NCBI RefSeq assembly: GCF_000220705.2
Contig: NZ_CP023202.1
Location: forward strand, 1,922,001-1,986,000
Length of the DNA: 64,000 nt
Direction of reading: 5' to 3'
From: Streptomyces xinghaiensis S187
Lineage (GTDB): Bacteria; Actinomycetota; Actinomycetes; Streptomycetales; Streptomycetaceae
Part shown: positions 1 to 7,811 of the stretch, one piece after another
How positions within the stretch are numbered: the stretch's first letter is position 1
Layout of the letters: each line of letters starts with the position of its first letter
Program-made: the position numbers and the translations under genes
Notes under the pieces: generated by a model
Told to the model about the DNA's origin: nothing
Databases searched by the model: none
The model's input: only the letters and a program-made list of their open reading frames with translations

Positions 1-345
1 CCGGGCCCGGACGGACTGCCGCTCGCCGCGGGCGAGGGCTTCTACCCCTCGGGCCACACGGCGACGGCCGCCGTGGCCTACGGCGCCGCGGCCCTGCTGC
101 TCCTGCCGTATCTCCGCCGGACGGCGGCCCGCCGCGCCCTGACGGCCGGCGCGCTGCTGCTGAACCTGGCCGTCGGCGCGGGGCTGGTGGTACGCGGATA
201 CCACTGGCCGCTGGACGTCCTGGGCAGCTGGCTGCTGTCCGTCCCGCTGCTGTGGGCCCTCGCCGGCGTGCTCACCGGCCGTCCCCGCGGGCCAGTCCGG
301 CGGCGGCCTCGTGCAGCGCCAGCTCCAGCAGCACCGGGTCGTTGA
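1..345 (+). CDS. PAP2-family phosphatase, 3' part only
   Basis: C-terminal 114 residues of a membrane phosphatidic-acid-phosphatase-type enzyme (type 2); the 5' end lies outside the window. Two of the family's active-site motifs are visible: PSGHTATA near the left edge (the SGH motif) and GYHWPLDVLGS (His and Asp of the last motif). Hydrophobic stretches around them fit the membrane-embedded fold, in which a phosphate monoester on a lipid or prenyl carrier is hydrolysed. The tail is Arg/Pro/Ala rich and overlaps the convergent gene on the other strand by 74 bases. The substrate cannot be told from the sequence. Confidence 0.85.
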   Translation, partial: PGPDGLPLAAGEGFYPSGHTATAAVAYGAAALLLLPYLRRTAARRALTAGALLLNLAVGAGLVVRGYHWPLDVLGSWLLSVPLLWALAGVLTGRPRGPVRRRPRAAPAPAAPGR

Positions 346-733
346 GCGTTCCGGCCCCGTCGGGCGGCACGACCCAGCGCACACCGCCCGTCGCCACCCC
401 CGGATAGGGCACGACGATCCAGGTGCCGCGGCCCACGGCACGCATCCCCGTGCCGACCCAGCGCTCGGCGGTGCCCGGCGGGACGAAGAAGCCCGTCCGC
501 TCGTCGCCGAAGTCGGCCAGCACCGGGCCGGGCCGGTCGATACGGCGGCGAAGCACCTCCAGTGCCGGGAAGCCCAGCTGCCCCGGCAGGATCAGGACGT
601 CCCAGCGGCCTCCCGCGGGCAGCAGCACCACTCCGAGCGGGTTCCGCTCCCACTCCAGGCGGCACGCCGCCGGGTCGGGGGCCGCCGAGACCAGCCACTC
701 GACCGCGTCGTCGTCCGCCCCGGTGTCGCGCAT
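272..733 (-). CDS. Small Prim-Pol-like hypothetical protein
   Basis: 153-residue protein without a certain function. The ATG at 733 is preceded at 9 nt by GAGGAGG, so it was preferred to an in-frame start at 814. The segment VVLLPAGGRWDVLILPG followed by FFVPPGT resembles the matching part of the protein at 42172-42846 (AVLLPVGRSFDVIEVGA, FLVAPGA). Both look like reduced versions of the N-terminal domain of bifunctional DNA primase/polymerases (Prim-Pol, PF09250). The usual acidic catalytic pair is not evident here (WDVLILP), so polymerase activity is doubtful. It is transcribed convergently with the PAP2 gene. Assignment rests on my reading of similarity, not on a search. Confidence 0.7.
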   Translation of the reverse strand: MRDTGADDDAVEWLVSAAPDPAACRLEWERNPLGVVLLPAGGRWDVLILPGQLGFPALEVLRRRIDRPGPVLADFGDERTGFFVPPGTAERWVGTGMRAVGRGTWIVVPYPGVATGGVRWVVPPDGAGTLNDPVLLELALHEAAAGLARGDGR

Positions 734-1038
734 GCAGAGCGCCTCCTCGTGTCCCCATGTGATGACGTGACGGTTGAGGAGAGAGCGGGAGCCGCCAATC
801 GTCACACCTGCCAATGCGCGGAATCACAGCAAAGAGGGGCGGATTGCCGCAAAGAATCCGGCACAGGCCCCGGAAGGCCGTCTTCCGGGCCGGACCGGAC
901 GAGTCGGGTGCCCGTGCGGTCCGCGGACCTCGGGCGGGCGACAGGGCCGCCGGGCGGCGCTGTCCCCGCCCGCGCCTACGATGATGCTGCTCCGGCCACC
1001 CCGGAGCGCCCGCCGCCCGGCCGTACCCAGGAGGACCG

Positions 1039-2064
1039 ATGACCGATCTGCAGCCCTTCATCGCGGGACTGCCCAAGGCCGAGCTGCACGTCCACCACGT
1101 CGGCTCCGCCTCGCCGCGCATCGTGTCCGCCCTGGCCTCCCGGCACCCCGACTCCCCGGTGCCCACCGATCCCGAGGCGCTGGCCGACTATTTCGTCTTC
1201 CGCGACTTCGCCCACTTCATCGAGGTCTACCTCTCGGTCGTGGACCTCATCCGCGACGCCCAGGACGTCCGGCTGCTGACCTACGAGGTCGCCCGCGACA
1301 TGTCCCGGCAGAACATCCGGTACGCCGAACTGACCATCACCCCGTTCAGCTCGACCCGCCGGGGCATCCCCGACGCCGAGTTCGTCGAGGCCATAGAGGA
1401 CGCCCGCAAGGCGGCCGAGGCCGAGCTGGGCGTGGTGCTGCGCTGGTGCTTCGACATCCCCGGCGAGGCGGGCCTGGAGTCGGCCGAGGAGACCACCCGG
1501 ATCGCGGTCGAGCAGCAGTGCGAGGGGCTGGTGTCGTTCGGGCTCGGCGGGCCGGAGATCGGCGTGCCCCGGCCCCAGTTCAAGCCGTACTTCGACCGGG
1601 CCATCGCGGCCGGGCTGCGCAGCGTCCCGCACGCGGGCGAGACCACCGGCCCGCAGACCATCTGGGACGCGCTGAACGACCTGCGCGCCGAGCGCATCGG
1701 CCACGGCACGAGCGCGACGCAGGACCCCCGGCTGCTGGAACACCTGGCCGAACACCGCATCCCCCTGGAGGTCTGCCCGACCTCCAACATCGCCACCCGC
1801 GCGGTCACCGACCTCGACCAGCACCCCCTGAAGGACATGGTGGCGGCCGGAGTCCTGGTCACCATCAACAGTGACGACCCGCCGATGTTCGGCACCGACC
1901 TCAACACCGAGTACGGCGTCGCGGCCCGCCTGCTCGACCTCGACGCGACGGGCCTCGCCGGCCTCGCCAAGAACGCGGTCGAGGCGTCCTTCCTCGACCC
2001 GGCGGGGAAGGCGAAGCTGGCCGCGGAGATCGACGCCTACACGGCGGAGTGGCTGCGCCGGTAG
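1039..2064 (+). CDS. add: Adenosine deaminase
   Basis: 341 residues, the usual length for adenosine deaminase, which converts adenosine or deoxyadenosine to inosine and ammonia in the cytosol (purine salvage). The metal ligands and catalytic residues can be followed: LHVHHVG near residue 17 (canonical HxH followed by LEG, here HVG), HAGE near 199, ERIGHG near 221 and NSDDPP near 277. AGGAGG lies 4 nt before the ATG. The HVHHVG form suggests the actinobacterial branch of the family. It stands alone, with a GC-rich hairpin after the stop codon and a convergent gene beyond it. Confidence 0.93.
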   Translation: MTDLQPFIAGLPKAELHVHHVGSASPRIVSALASRHPDSPVPTDPEALADYFVFRDFAHFIEVYLSVVDLIRDAQDVRLLTYEVARDMSRQNIRYAELTITPFSSTRRGIPDAEFVEAIEDARKAAEAELGVVLRWCFDIPGEAGLESAEETTRIAVEQQCEGLVSFGLGGPEIGVPRPQFKPYFDRAIAAGLRSVPHAGETTGPQTIWDALNDLRAERIGHGTSATQDPRLLEHLAEHRIPLEVCPTSNIATRAVTDLDQHPLKDMVAAGVLVTINSDDPPMFGTDLNTEYGVAARLLDLDATGLAGLAKNAVEASFLDPAGKAKLAAEIDAYTAEWLRR

Positions 2065-2074
2065 CGCCGCCCGC

Positions 2075-2093
2075 CGGCCCGCGCGCCGGGCCG
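2075..2093 (+). terminator. Hairpin after add
   Basis: A perfect 7-bp stem (CGGCCCG / CGGGCCG) with a 5-nt loop starts 10 nt after the add stop codon and lies between add and the convergent Uma2 gene. There is no T-run, as is common in Streptomyces. The short stem makes this a weak call. Confidence 0.4.
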
Positions 2094-2125
2094 CCCCGCC
2101 GCCGCCACCCGTTCTCCCGCTTCTC

Positions 2126-2734
2126 TCAGTCCCGCGGGAACTGGTCGGTTTCCAGCGTCCAGTCCGTCCCGAGCGGGGAGAGGTCGAGCTTCTCGCCGAA
2201 ATCCACGGTGAGCTCGCTCTCGTACTCCTCGCCCTCGGGGCGGCCGAAGGCGTGGCACTTGCCGGTGTACGGATCCGCGATGACGTATACGGGGACCCCG
2301 GCGCGGGCGTAGGTCCGCTTCTTCTTGCCGTAGTCGTTCTCCCGCGTGTCCCGGGAGATCACCTCGGCCACGAACTCGATGTCGCGGAAGCTCCAGCGCC
2401 GCTTCGCGTCCTGCCGTGCCTCGTCCGAGAGCTTGACGACGTCCGGCGCGAAGCCGTTGCGGCCGCCCGGGAAGTCGATCCGCACATCGGACTTGACCTT
2501 GACATGCATCCCGAACCGGTCCTCCAGCATGCGGACGATCCAGCGGATGATCTCCCAGTGCGCGTCCCGCTGCGGCGACATCTGGATGGCCCCCTCGACG
2601 ATCTCTGCCTTGTAGCCCTCGGGGACGGGCATCCGCTCCAGCAGCTCGAACATCTCGTCGAGGCTGAGCTCGTCGTCGAGGCTGAGCTCGTCGCTGTCGG
2701 CCATCTCGATCCTGTCGGTCAGCTCGATGGTCAC
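2126..2734 (-). CDS. Uma2-family (DUF820) putative nuclease
   Basis: 202 residues. The C-terminal two thirds carry the Uma2/DUF820 pattern of a PD-(D/E)XK-like fold: DVRIDFPGG, FAPDVV, EFVAEVIS and a Lys/Tyr pair in KKKRTYARAGVPVYVIADP. The family is widespread in Streptomyces and cyanobacteria and is called an endonuclease by fold, without a known physiological target. The GTG start at 2734 was chosen because GGAGGA lies 8 nt upstream; longer in-frame starts lack such a site. The N-terminus holds a 16-bp tandem duplication that encodes DELSLD twice. It is monocistronic. Confidence 0.85.
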   Translation of the reverse strand: MTIELTDRIEMADSDELSLDDELSLDEMFELLERMPVPEGYKAEIVEGAIQMSPQRDAHWEIIRWIVRMLEDRFGMHVKVKSDVRIDFPGGRNGFAPDVVKLSDEARQDAKRRWSFRDIEFVAEVISRDTRENDYGKKKRTYARAGVPVYVIADPYTGKCHAFGRPEGEEYESELTVDFGEKLDLSPLGTDWTLETDQFPRD

Positions 2735-3002
2735 TGTGCCGCTCCTCCACGCCACACTCCTCACGGCGTGGCCGGGAAGGACAACGATACGCACGGAGGG
2801 CAGGGCACGGACCCGAGTGCGCGGCGGAGGCGGCAGGGGCCTGACGAGTCCTCTCACGGTCCCCGGCCGTCGCGGCGCCCCCCGGGGGACCGCTCAGGAC
2901 TGCGGCCGCCGGCGACGGGTACTCGCCGGGGCACACGGGCGGGCCGGCCGCCGACGGGCCGGTGTGCACCACGGTGGCGCACAGGATGGGATGGGATCAG
3001 GC

Positions 3003-3110
3003 ATGTTCGTCTTCTTCTCGAACCGGAGCGGATGCCTCGGCTCGCTGCTCATCAGCCTGGTCGGCACGGCCGTGCTGTTCCTGGTCCTGTACTCCTGCGG
3101 GCGCGTCTGA
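3003..3110 (+). CDS. 35-residue membrane microprotein
   Basis: Short protein with a charged/polar N-terminus (MFVFFSNRSG), one hydrophobic segment (CLGSLLISLVGTAVLFLVLY) that would span the membrane once, and a short CGRV tail. Third positions are GC-rich in this frame and the sequence looks like small membrane proteins I recall from other Streptomyces genomes. The ATG at 3003 is preferred because the in-frame extension upstream is low-complexity Arg/Gly/Ala sequence. An alternative ATG lies at 2991. Function unknown. Confidence 0.65.
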   Translation: MFVFFSNRSGCLGSLLISLVGTAVLFLVLYSCGRV

Positions 3111-3150
3111 CGCCCCCGCCGGGAGCCGCCCGGGCCGGGGCGGCACGCCG

Positions 3151-3933
3151 TCAGCCGGCGGGCACCAGGGTGAGGTAGGCCATGCCGAGGACACCGCGGT
3201 AACCGGTCAGCCAGGAGGTGCGCTGCCGGTCCACGCGCTCGCGCGTTTCGGCGGCGAGCGGGTGGTCCGGGTGCGCGGCGAGCCAGCTCTCCGTGCCGGC
3301 CCGGTAGCCGGACTCGAACTCCTCCCATTCGTCGGCGTTCGCCGTCTCGATCCACTCGGGACGGAACCCGGCACCGAGCGCGGTCCCGACCAGCCCCGCC
3401 AGGTCGTGGTGGTCGTCGGCGGAGGCGCCGGGCCACATGGCGGCCAGCTCGCCGTCCGTGGGCGGGCGCTCCCAGTAGCCCTCCCCGAAGAGCACGCGCC
3501 CGCCGGGAGCGACCAGCCGGCGCAGCGCGCGGAGGGCGGCGGCGGTGGCGGTGGCTCCGGACGGCTCCGCGTCCCCGGTGAGGGCGTGGCCGGCGCCGGT
3601 GCACAGCACGAGATCGGCCGGCCCGCGGGCGGTCCCGGCCGCGGACTCCGCGATGAACTCCACCCGGCCGGCCAGTCCCCGGGTACGGGCGTTCTCCCGG
3701 CCCCGGGCCAGATCCTCCGCGTTGATGTCCAGGCCGGTCCCGGTGGCTCCGGGCACGGCGCCGAGCACGCGCAGCATCAACTCGCCCCAGCCGCAGCCGA
3801 TGTCGAGGACGGTCGCGGGGCGGTGCCGGCCGAGCCGCTCGACGAACCGGGCGGCGCGCGCCTCGGAGAGCGGGCCGTGGAAGGTCAGGCGGGGCAGCCG
3901 GGGCGGCGCAGCGGTATCGGGGGTATCGGGCAT
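3151..3933 (-). CDS. SAM-dependent class I methyltransferase
   Basis: 260 residues with a class I methyltransferase Rossmann fold. Motif I is VLDIGCGWGE near residue 42, followed by an acidic residue at the end of strand 2 (GTGLDINAED) and a motif resembling post-I at VEFIAESA. The C-terminal half (ADEWEEFESGY, SWLTGYRGVLGMAYLTL) fits the small-molecule methyltransferases common in actinomycetes. No neighbouring pathway indicates the substrate. It is transcribed alone towards the 35-residue membrane protein gene. Confidence 0.85.
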   Translation of the reverse strand: MPDTPDTAAPPRLPRLTFHGPLSEARAARFVERLGRHRPATVLDIGCGWGELMLRVLGAVPGATGTGLDINAEDLARGRENARTRGLAGRVEFIAESAAGTARGPADLVLCTGAGHALTGDAEPSGATATAAALRALRRLVAPGGRVLFGEGYWERPPTDGELAAMWPGASADDHHDLAGLVGTALGAGFRPEWIETANADEWEEFESGYRAGTESWLAAHPDHPLAAETRERVDRQRTSWLTGYRGVLGMAYLTLVPAG

Positions 3934-4013
3934 GCGCCGGACCCTACGGACGGCGGCGCAGGGACGGAACCGATTATCGGCGTGCCGGACCGGGCGCGCC
4001 CCGGACAGCCCGG

Positions 4014-4046
4014 CGCCCCCGGGCCACGGTGGGTGGCCCGGGGGCG
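4014..4046 (-). terminator. Hairpin after the aldehyde dehydrogenase gene
   Basis: Perfect 14-bp inverted repeat (CGCCCCCGGGCCAC / GTGGCCCGGGGGCG) with a 5-nt loop, 44 nt beyond the stop codon of the leftward aldehyde dehydrogenase gene. GC-rich stems without a U-tract are the usual Streptomyces terminator form. Confidence 0.65.
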
Positions 4047-4089
4047 TCCGGGTGCGTCCGGCGGCGCCGCCGGCGTGCAGCGCCGCGGC

Positions 4090-5529
4090 TCAGCCGTCCA
4101 GCGACGTCATGACGTGCTTGATCCGGGTGTAGTCGTCGAAGCCGTAGGCCGACAGGTCCTTGCCGTAGCCGGACTTCTTGAAGCCGCCGTGCGGCATCTC
4201 GGCGACCAGCGGGATGTGGGTGTTGATCCACACGCAGCCGAAGTCCAGGGCCTTGGACATCCGCATGGCGCGGCCGTGGTCCTTCGTCCAGACCGAGGAG
4301 GCCAGGGCGTACTCGACGCCGTTCGCGTACTCCAGCGCCTGCCGCTCGTCCGTGAAGGGCTGGACGGTGATGACCGGGCCGAAGACCTCGTTCTGGACGA
4401 TCTCGTCGTCCTGCTTCAGGCCCGAGACGACGGTCGGGGCGTAGAAGTAGCCCCGCTCGCCGACCCGGCGGCCGCCGGTCTCGACCGTGGCGTGCGCGGG
4501 GAGGCGCTCGATGAAGCCGCTCACCTTCGCGAGCTGGTCGGCGTTGTTGAGCGCGCCGTAGAGGATGTCCTCGTCGTCCGGCTGCCCGGTCTTCGTGTCC
4601 GAGGCGGCCTTGGCGAGGGCGGCGACGAACTCGTCGTGCACGGACTCGTGGACGAGGACGCGGGTCGCCGCGGTGCAGTCCTGGCCGGCGTTGAAGAAGC
4701 CCGCCTCGGTGATGCCCTCGACGGCCTTGGCCAGGTCGGCGTCCTCGAAGACGACGACGGGGGCCTTGCCGCCCAGCTCCAGGTGGACCCGCTTGACGTC
4801 CTTGGCGGCGCTGGCGGCGACCTCCGTGCCGGCCCGGACCGAGCCGGTGATGGAGGCCATCGCGGGCACCGGGTGCTCGACCATCAGCCGGCCGGTGTCG
4901 CGGTCGCCGCAGACGACGTTGAAGACGCCCTTCGGGAGGACGGAGCCGAGGATCTCGGCGAGCAGCACCGTCGACGCCGGGGTGGTGTCGGAGGGCTTGA
5001 GGACGACCGTGTTGCCCGCGGCGAGCGCCGGGGCGAACTTCCAGACCGCCATCATCATCGGGTAGTTCCACGGCGCGACCTGCGCGCAGACCCCGACCGG
5101 CTCCCGGCGGACGAAGGAGGTCAGCCCCTCCATGTACTCGCCGCCGGAACGCCCCTCCAGCATCCGCGCCGCGCCCGCGAAGAAGCGGACCTGGTCGATC
5201 ATCGGCGGGATCTCCTCGGAGCGGGTGAGCCCGAGCGGCTTGCCGGTGTCCCGGCACTCGGCCTCGATCAGCTCCTCGGCACGCTCCTCCATCGCGTCGG
5301 CGATCTTGAGCAGGGCCTTCTGCCGGTCCGCGGGGACGAGGTCCCGCCAGGCCGGGAAGGCGGCCTCGGCGGCGGCCATGGCGGCGTCGACGTCGGCGGC
5401 GCCGGACAGCGGAGCGGTGGCGTACACCTCGCCGGTGGCCGGGTTGACCACGTCGGTGGTCCGGCCGTCGGCGGCGTCCCGGAACTCCCCGCCGATGTAG
5501 TTGCGCAGACGACGCAGTTCGGTGGTCAC
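4090..5529 (-). CDS. NAD(P)-dependent aldehyde dehydrogenase, probably aminobutyraldehyde-type
   Basis: 479 residues, standard length for the ALDH superfamily. Visible landmarks are the Rossmann and oxyanion Asn region APWNYPMMMAVWK, the general-base Glu in LELGGKAP, the catalytic Cys in FFNAGQDCTAATR, the cofactor Glu in EVFGPV, and the C-terminal PHGGFKKSGYGKD. This arrangement is closest to gamma-aminobutyraldehyde/betaine aldehyde dehydrogenases of polyamine breakdown. That substrate is an inference: no other putrescine genes are in the window. GTG at 5529 has GGGAGGGG 6 nt upstream; a long in-frame extension upstream lacks support. An inverted repeat beside a possible -10 box lies just upstream. 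Confidence 0.9.
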   Translation of the reverse strand: MTTELRRLRNYIGGEFRDAADGRTTDVVNPATGEVYATAPLSGAADVDAAMAAAEAAFPAWRDLVPADRQKALLKIADAMEERAEELIEAECRDTGKPLGLTRSEEIPPMIDQVRFFAGAARMLEGRSGGEYMEGLTSFVRREPVGVCAQVAPWNYPMMMAVWKFAPALAAGNTVVLKPSDTTPASTVLLAEILGSVLPKGVFNVVCGDRDTGRLMVEHPVPAMASITGSVRAGTEVAASAAKDVKRVHLELGGKAPVVVFEDADLAKAVEGITEAGFFNAGQDCTAATRVLVHESVHDEFVAALAKAASDTKTGQPDDEDILYGALNNADQLAKVSGFIERLPAHATVETGGRRVGERGYFYAPTVVSGLKQDDEIVQNEVFGPVITVQPFTDERQALEYANGVEYALASSVWTKDHGRAMRMSKALDFGCVWINTHIPLVAEMPHGGFKKSGYGKDLSAYGFDDYTRIKHVMTSLDG

Positions 5530-5834
5530 GTGCCACCCCTCCCTGTCGGTGTCCAGTGGGTGAGACACCCACCCTAAACGCTGCGGCGGACATCGCAGCA
5601 GGGGGCCGCCCCGTCCGCGGTCCGGGACCCGCGTCCGCGGGTACGTCCCGGTCCCGTGCCGGTCGCGGGACCATCCGCGCGGCCGTCCATCCGATCGGAC
5701 GAAAAACGGGCGCATATCCCACCCCCGGTGCGGTGCCGCGGCTCCCGACTCCTTACCGTTCCAGGCACCGACCGGTCTCCCGCCCTCACGCCGGGACGGA
5801 GGCCGCACCGCTCACACAAGCCGAGGTGCTCGCC
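5530..5834. other. Divergent intergenic region
   Basis: 305 bases between the leftward aldehyde dehydrogenase gene and the rightward ABC transporter genes. No convincing reading frame is present. Near its left end lies an inverted repeat with an adjoining candidate -10 box. The rest is GC-rich with no other clear signal, and should contain the promoter of the ABC genes. Confidence 0.6.
5557..5576 (-). promoter_or_regulatory. Inverted repeat next to a candidate -10 box
   Basis: TGGGTG-AGA-CACCCA (5557-5571) is a perfect 6-bp-arm inverted repeat 28 nt upstream of the aldehyde dehydrogenase start. On the leftward strand TAGGGT (5576-5571) abuts it and fits TANNNT for a -10 hexamer. A repressor binding there would block initiation. 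No good -35 match is seen. Confidence 0.35.
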
Positions 5835-6602
5835 ATGGTGGCCCCGCCGGACAACGACGTTCTCCGGGCACACGCCCTGCACTACGCGACCGGCGGCACA
5901 CCCGTGCTCGCCGGAGTCTCCCTCGGGGTCCGGGAGGGCGAGGTCCTCGCCGTCACCGGGCCCCGGGGCAGCGGCAAGACGACCCTGCTGGAGTGCCTCT
6001 CCGGGCGTCTCGTGCCGGACAGCGGCCAGGTGTGGTTCCGCAGCTCCCCCGTGCACCCCCTCGGCGCGGCCGCGCGGGAGCGGCTGCTCCGCGAGAGCTT
6101 CGGCTGGATCGGCACCGAGCCGCAGCTCGTACCGGAGCTCACCGGCTGGGAGAACGCAGCGCTGCCGCTGCTGCTGCGCGGCACGGCCCCGCGCGCCGCC
6201 CGGACGGCGGCCCTCGGCTGGCTCGAACGGCTCGACGCCGCCGACTGCGCCCGCGGCCGTCCGGCGTCCCTGACACAGGCACAGCGACAGCGGGTGGCCG
6301 TCGCCCGCGCCCTGACCGCCCAGCCGTCGGTGCTGTTCGCCGACGACCCGACGGCCCGGCTGCACAGCGCGGACAGCGCCTCGGTGCTGCGCATCCTCAC
6401 CACGGCGGCCCGCTCGCACGAGATCACGGTCGTCCTGGCCACCCACGACCCCGGGGTCGCCGCCCACGCGGACCGCCGGTTCGCGCTGCTCGACGGCCGG
6501 CCCGCCGACCCGCCCGCCGACCGCGACAGTGGCGCCGGGGACGGCCCGGCCGGCGGCAACGACGACACCGAGGGAAGAACGACGTGCTCGCTCTCCGTCT
6601 AG
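5835..6602 (+). CDS. ABC transporter ATP-binding protein with divergent motifs
   Basis: 255 residues. The Walker A motif is GPRGSGKTT. The signature motif, normally LSGGQ, reads LTQAQ (in LTQAQRQRVAVARAL). Walker B ends in LFADDPT, with Asp where the catalytic Glu usually sits. The switch His is present (LATHDPG). The general layout is that of MacB/LolD-type ATPases that pair with FtsX-like permeases. The ATG at 5835 has GAGG 8 nt upstream. The 3' end overlaps the permease gene by 19 nt, implying translational coupling. ATPase activity may be weak given the altered residues. Confidence 0.82.
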   Translation: MVAPPDNDVLRAHALHYATGGTPVLAGVSLGVREGEVLAVTGPRGSGKTTLLECLSGRLVPDSGQVWFRSSPVHPLGAAARERLLRESFGWIGTEPQLVPELTGWENAALPLLLRGTAPRAARTAALGWLERLDAADCARGRPASLTQAQRQRVAVARALTAQPSVLFADDPTARLHSADSASVLRILTTAARSHEITVVLATHDPGVAAHADRRFALLDGRPADPPADRDSGAGDGPAGGNDDTEGRTTCSLSV

Positions 6603-7795
6603 CCCGCGGCGCCCGCCCGGCCGTCCAGGCGCGCCGGCTGGCGGTCGCGGCGGCCTCCGCCGGTACGGGCTTTCTGCTGCTCAGCAGCCTGGGCCAGGCG
6701 GCCGCACTCCCGGCGGGGGCCGGCTCCTCCGCCGTCCGGCTGCTGTGGTGCGCGCTGCCGCTCGCGGCGTCCGTGCAGCTGGCCGTGGCCGCCGCCCGTG
6801 CCGATCACGGCACCGCACCCCGGCAGAACCTGTACGCGGCCGGATGCGGGCCCGCCCGCCTGGCGCTGCTGGCCGCCGCCTCCACCGTCCTCTCCTGCCT
6901 CCTCGGCGGTGTCGCGGCCGCACTGGTGTTCCTGCTGCTCCGCGGAGACCTCGGTATCCCCGCGGTGCCCGGTGCGGAGCAGGCGCTGGGCGCCGGGGTT
7001 CCGCTGCCGTTCCCGGCCGTGCTGACCCTGCTGACCGTGGTGCCGGCGGCGGCGGGCGCCGCGACCGCGCTCGCGCTGCGCCCCCGCCCGGCGCCCGCGG
7101 AGCGCCGGGACCGGGACGCCGGCCACGATCCGGCCGTGCCGTGGTCCGCGGGGCGTGACCCGTACACGCCGGGCACCGCGCTGCGGGAGCTCCCCTGGGG
7201 CGTCGCCCTGCTGACGGCCGGGCTGGCGCTGGGGTCGTACGCCGGCCCCGCCGCCACACCGGGCGGCGGTCCTCCGCTGCCCGGTCGTCCGGACGGCATC
7301 CCGCCGGGCGCGGTCGCCGGGTGGGCCCTGGTCGCGGTCGGCCTGGTGACGGCGCTCCCCGGGCTGACGCAGCTGGCCGGGCGGCTGCTGGCCGCGGGCC
7401 GGCCCGGCGCGCTGCGGCTGCTGGCGGGCCGGTTCCTGCAGGCGGAGGCGGAACGGATCGGCCGCCCGCTCGGGGTGCTGTGCGCGGTGGCCACCGGCGT
7501 CCTCGCGGCGGACCGGCTGTACGGCGGCCCCGGCCCGGCCGCCGTCGCCTCGTTCGGGCCGCTTCTCGCCCTCGGGGCCGCGCTGGTGGTGGCGTGCGTG
7601 GCGCTGACCGTGGTCATCACGGCCCTGGAGTCGCGGGCCGAGCGGGCCGGCACCACCGAGGCGCTGCGGCACGCCGGGGCCCCGGCCGCCCTGCTGCGCC
7701 GCGCGGCCGTCCTCCGCGCCGTCGTGATGGCCGCCGTGGTGGCCCCGGTGAGCTGGGCCGTCGCCACGCTGGCCACCCTGCCGCTGCTCGCCTGA
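6584..7795 (+). CDS. FtsX-like ABC transporter permease
   Basis: 403 residues, very hydrophobic, with repeated predicted membrane segments (for example GTGFLLLSSLGQAAALPAG, LALLAAASTVLSCLLGGVAAA, LVVACVALTVVITALESRAE). The C-terminal stretch TTEALRHAGAPAALLRRAAVLRA is the cytosolic coupling segment seen in FtsX/MacB-type permeases. GTG at 6584 follows GAGGGAAG and overlaps the end of the ATPase gene, so the two form one transporter. Substrate unknown; similar actinobacterial pairs are often called antibiotic or lipid exporters on weak grounds. Confidence 0.8.
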   Translation: MLALRLARGARPAVQARRLAVAAASAGTGFLLLSSLGQAAALPAGAGSSAVRLLWCALPLAASVQLAVAAARADHGTAPRQNLYAAGCGPARLALLAAASTVLSCLLGGVAAALVFLLLRGDLGIPAVPGAEQALGAGVPLPFPAVLTLLTVVPAAAGAATALALRPRPAPAERRDRDAGHDPAVPWSAGRDPYTPGTALRELPWGVALLTAGLALGSYAGPAATPGGGPPLPGRPDGIPPGAVAGWALVAVGLVTALPGLTQLAGRLLAAGRPGALRLLAGRFLQAEAERIGRPLGVLCAVATGVLAADRLYGGPGPAAVASFGPLLALGAALVVACVALTVVITALESRAERAGTTEALRHAGAPAALLRRAAVLRAVVMAAVVAPVSWAVATLATLPLLA

Positions 7796-7811
7796 CACCC
7801 GGGCCGCCGGG

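Noticed and set aside
2962..5577. 871-codon open frame antisense to the methyltransferase and aldehyde dehydrogenase genes
   Set aside because: It is the mirror frame of well-conserved genes in high-GC DNA, with Gly/Val/Arg/Leu-rich sequence and no recognisable domain.
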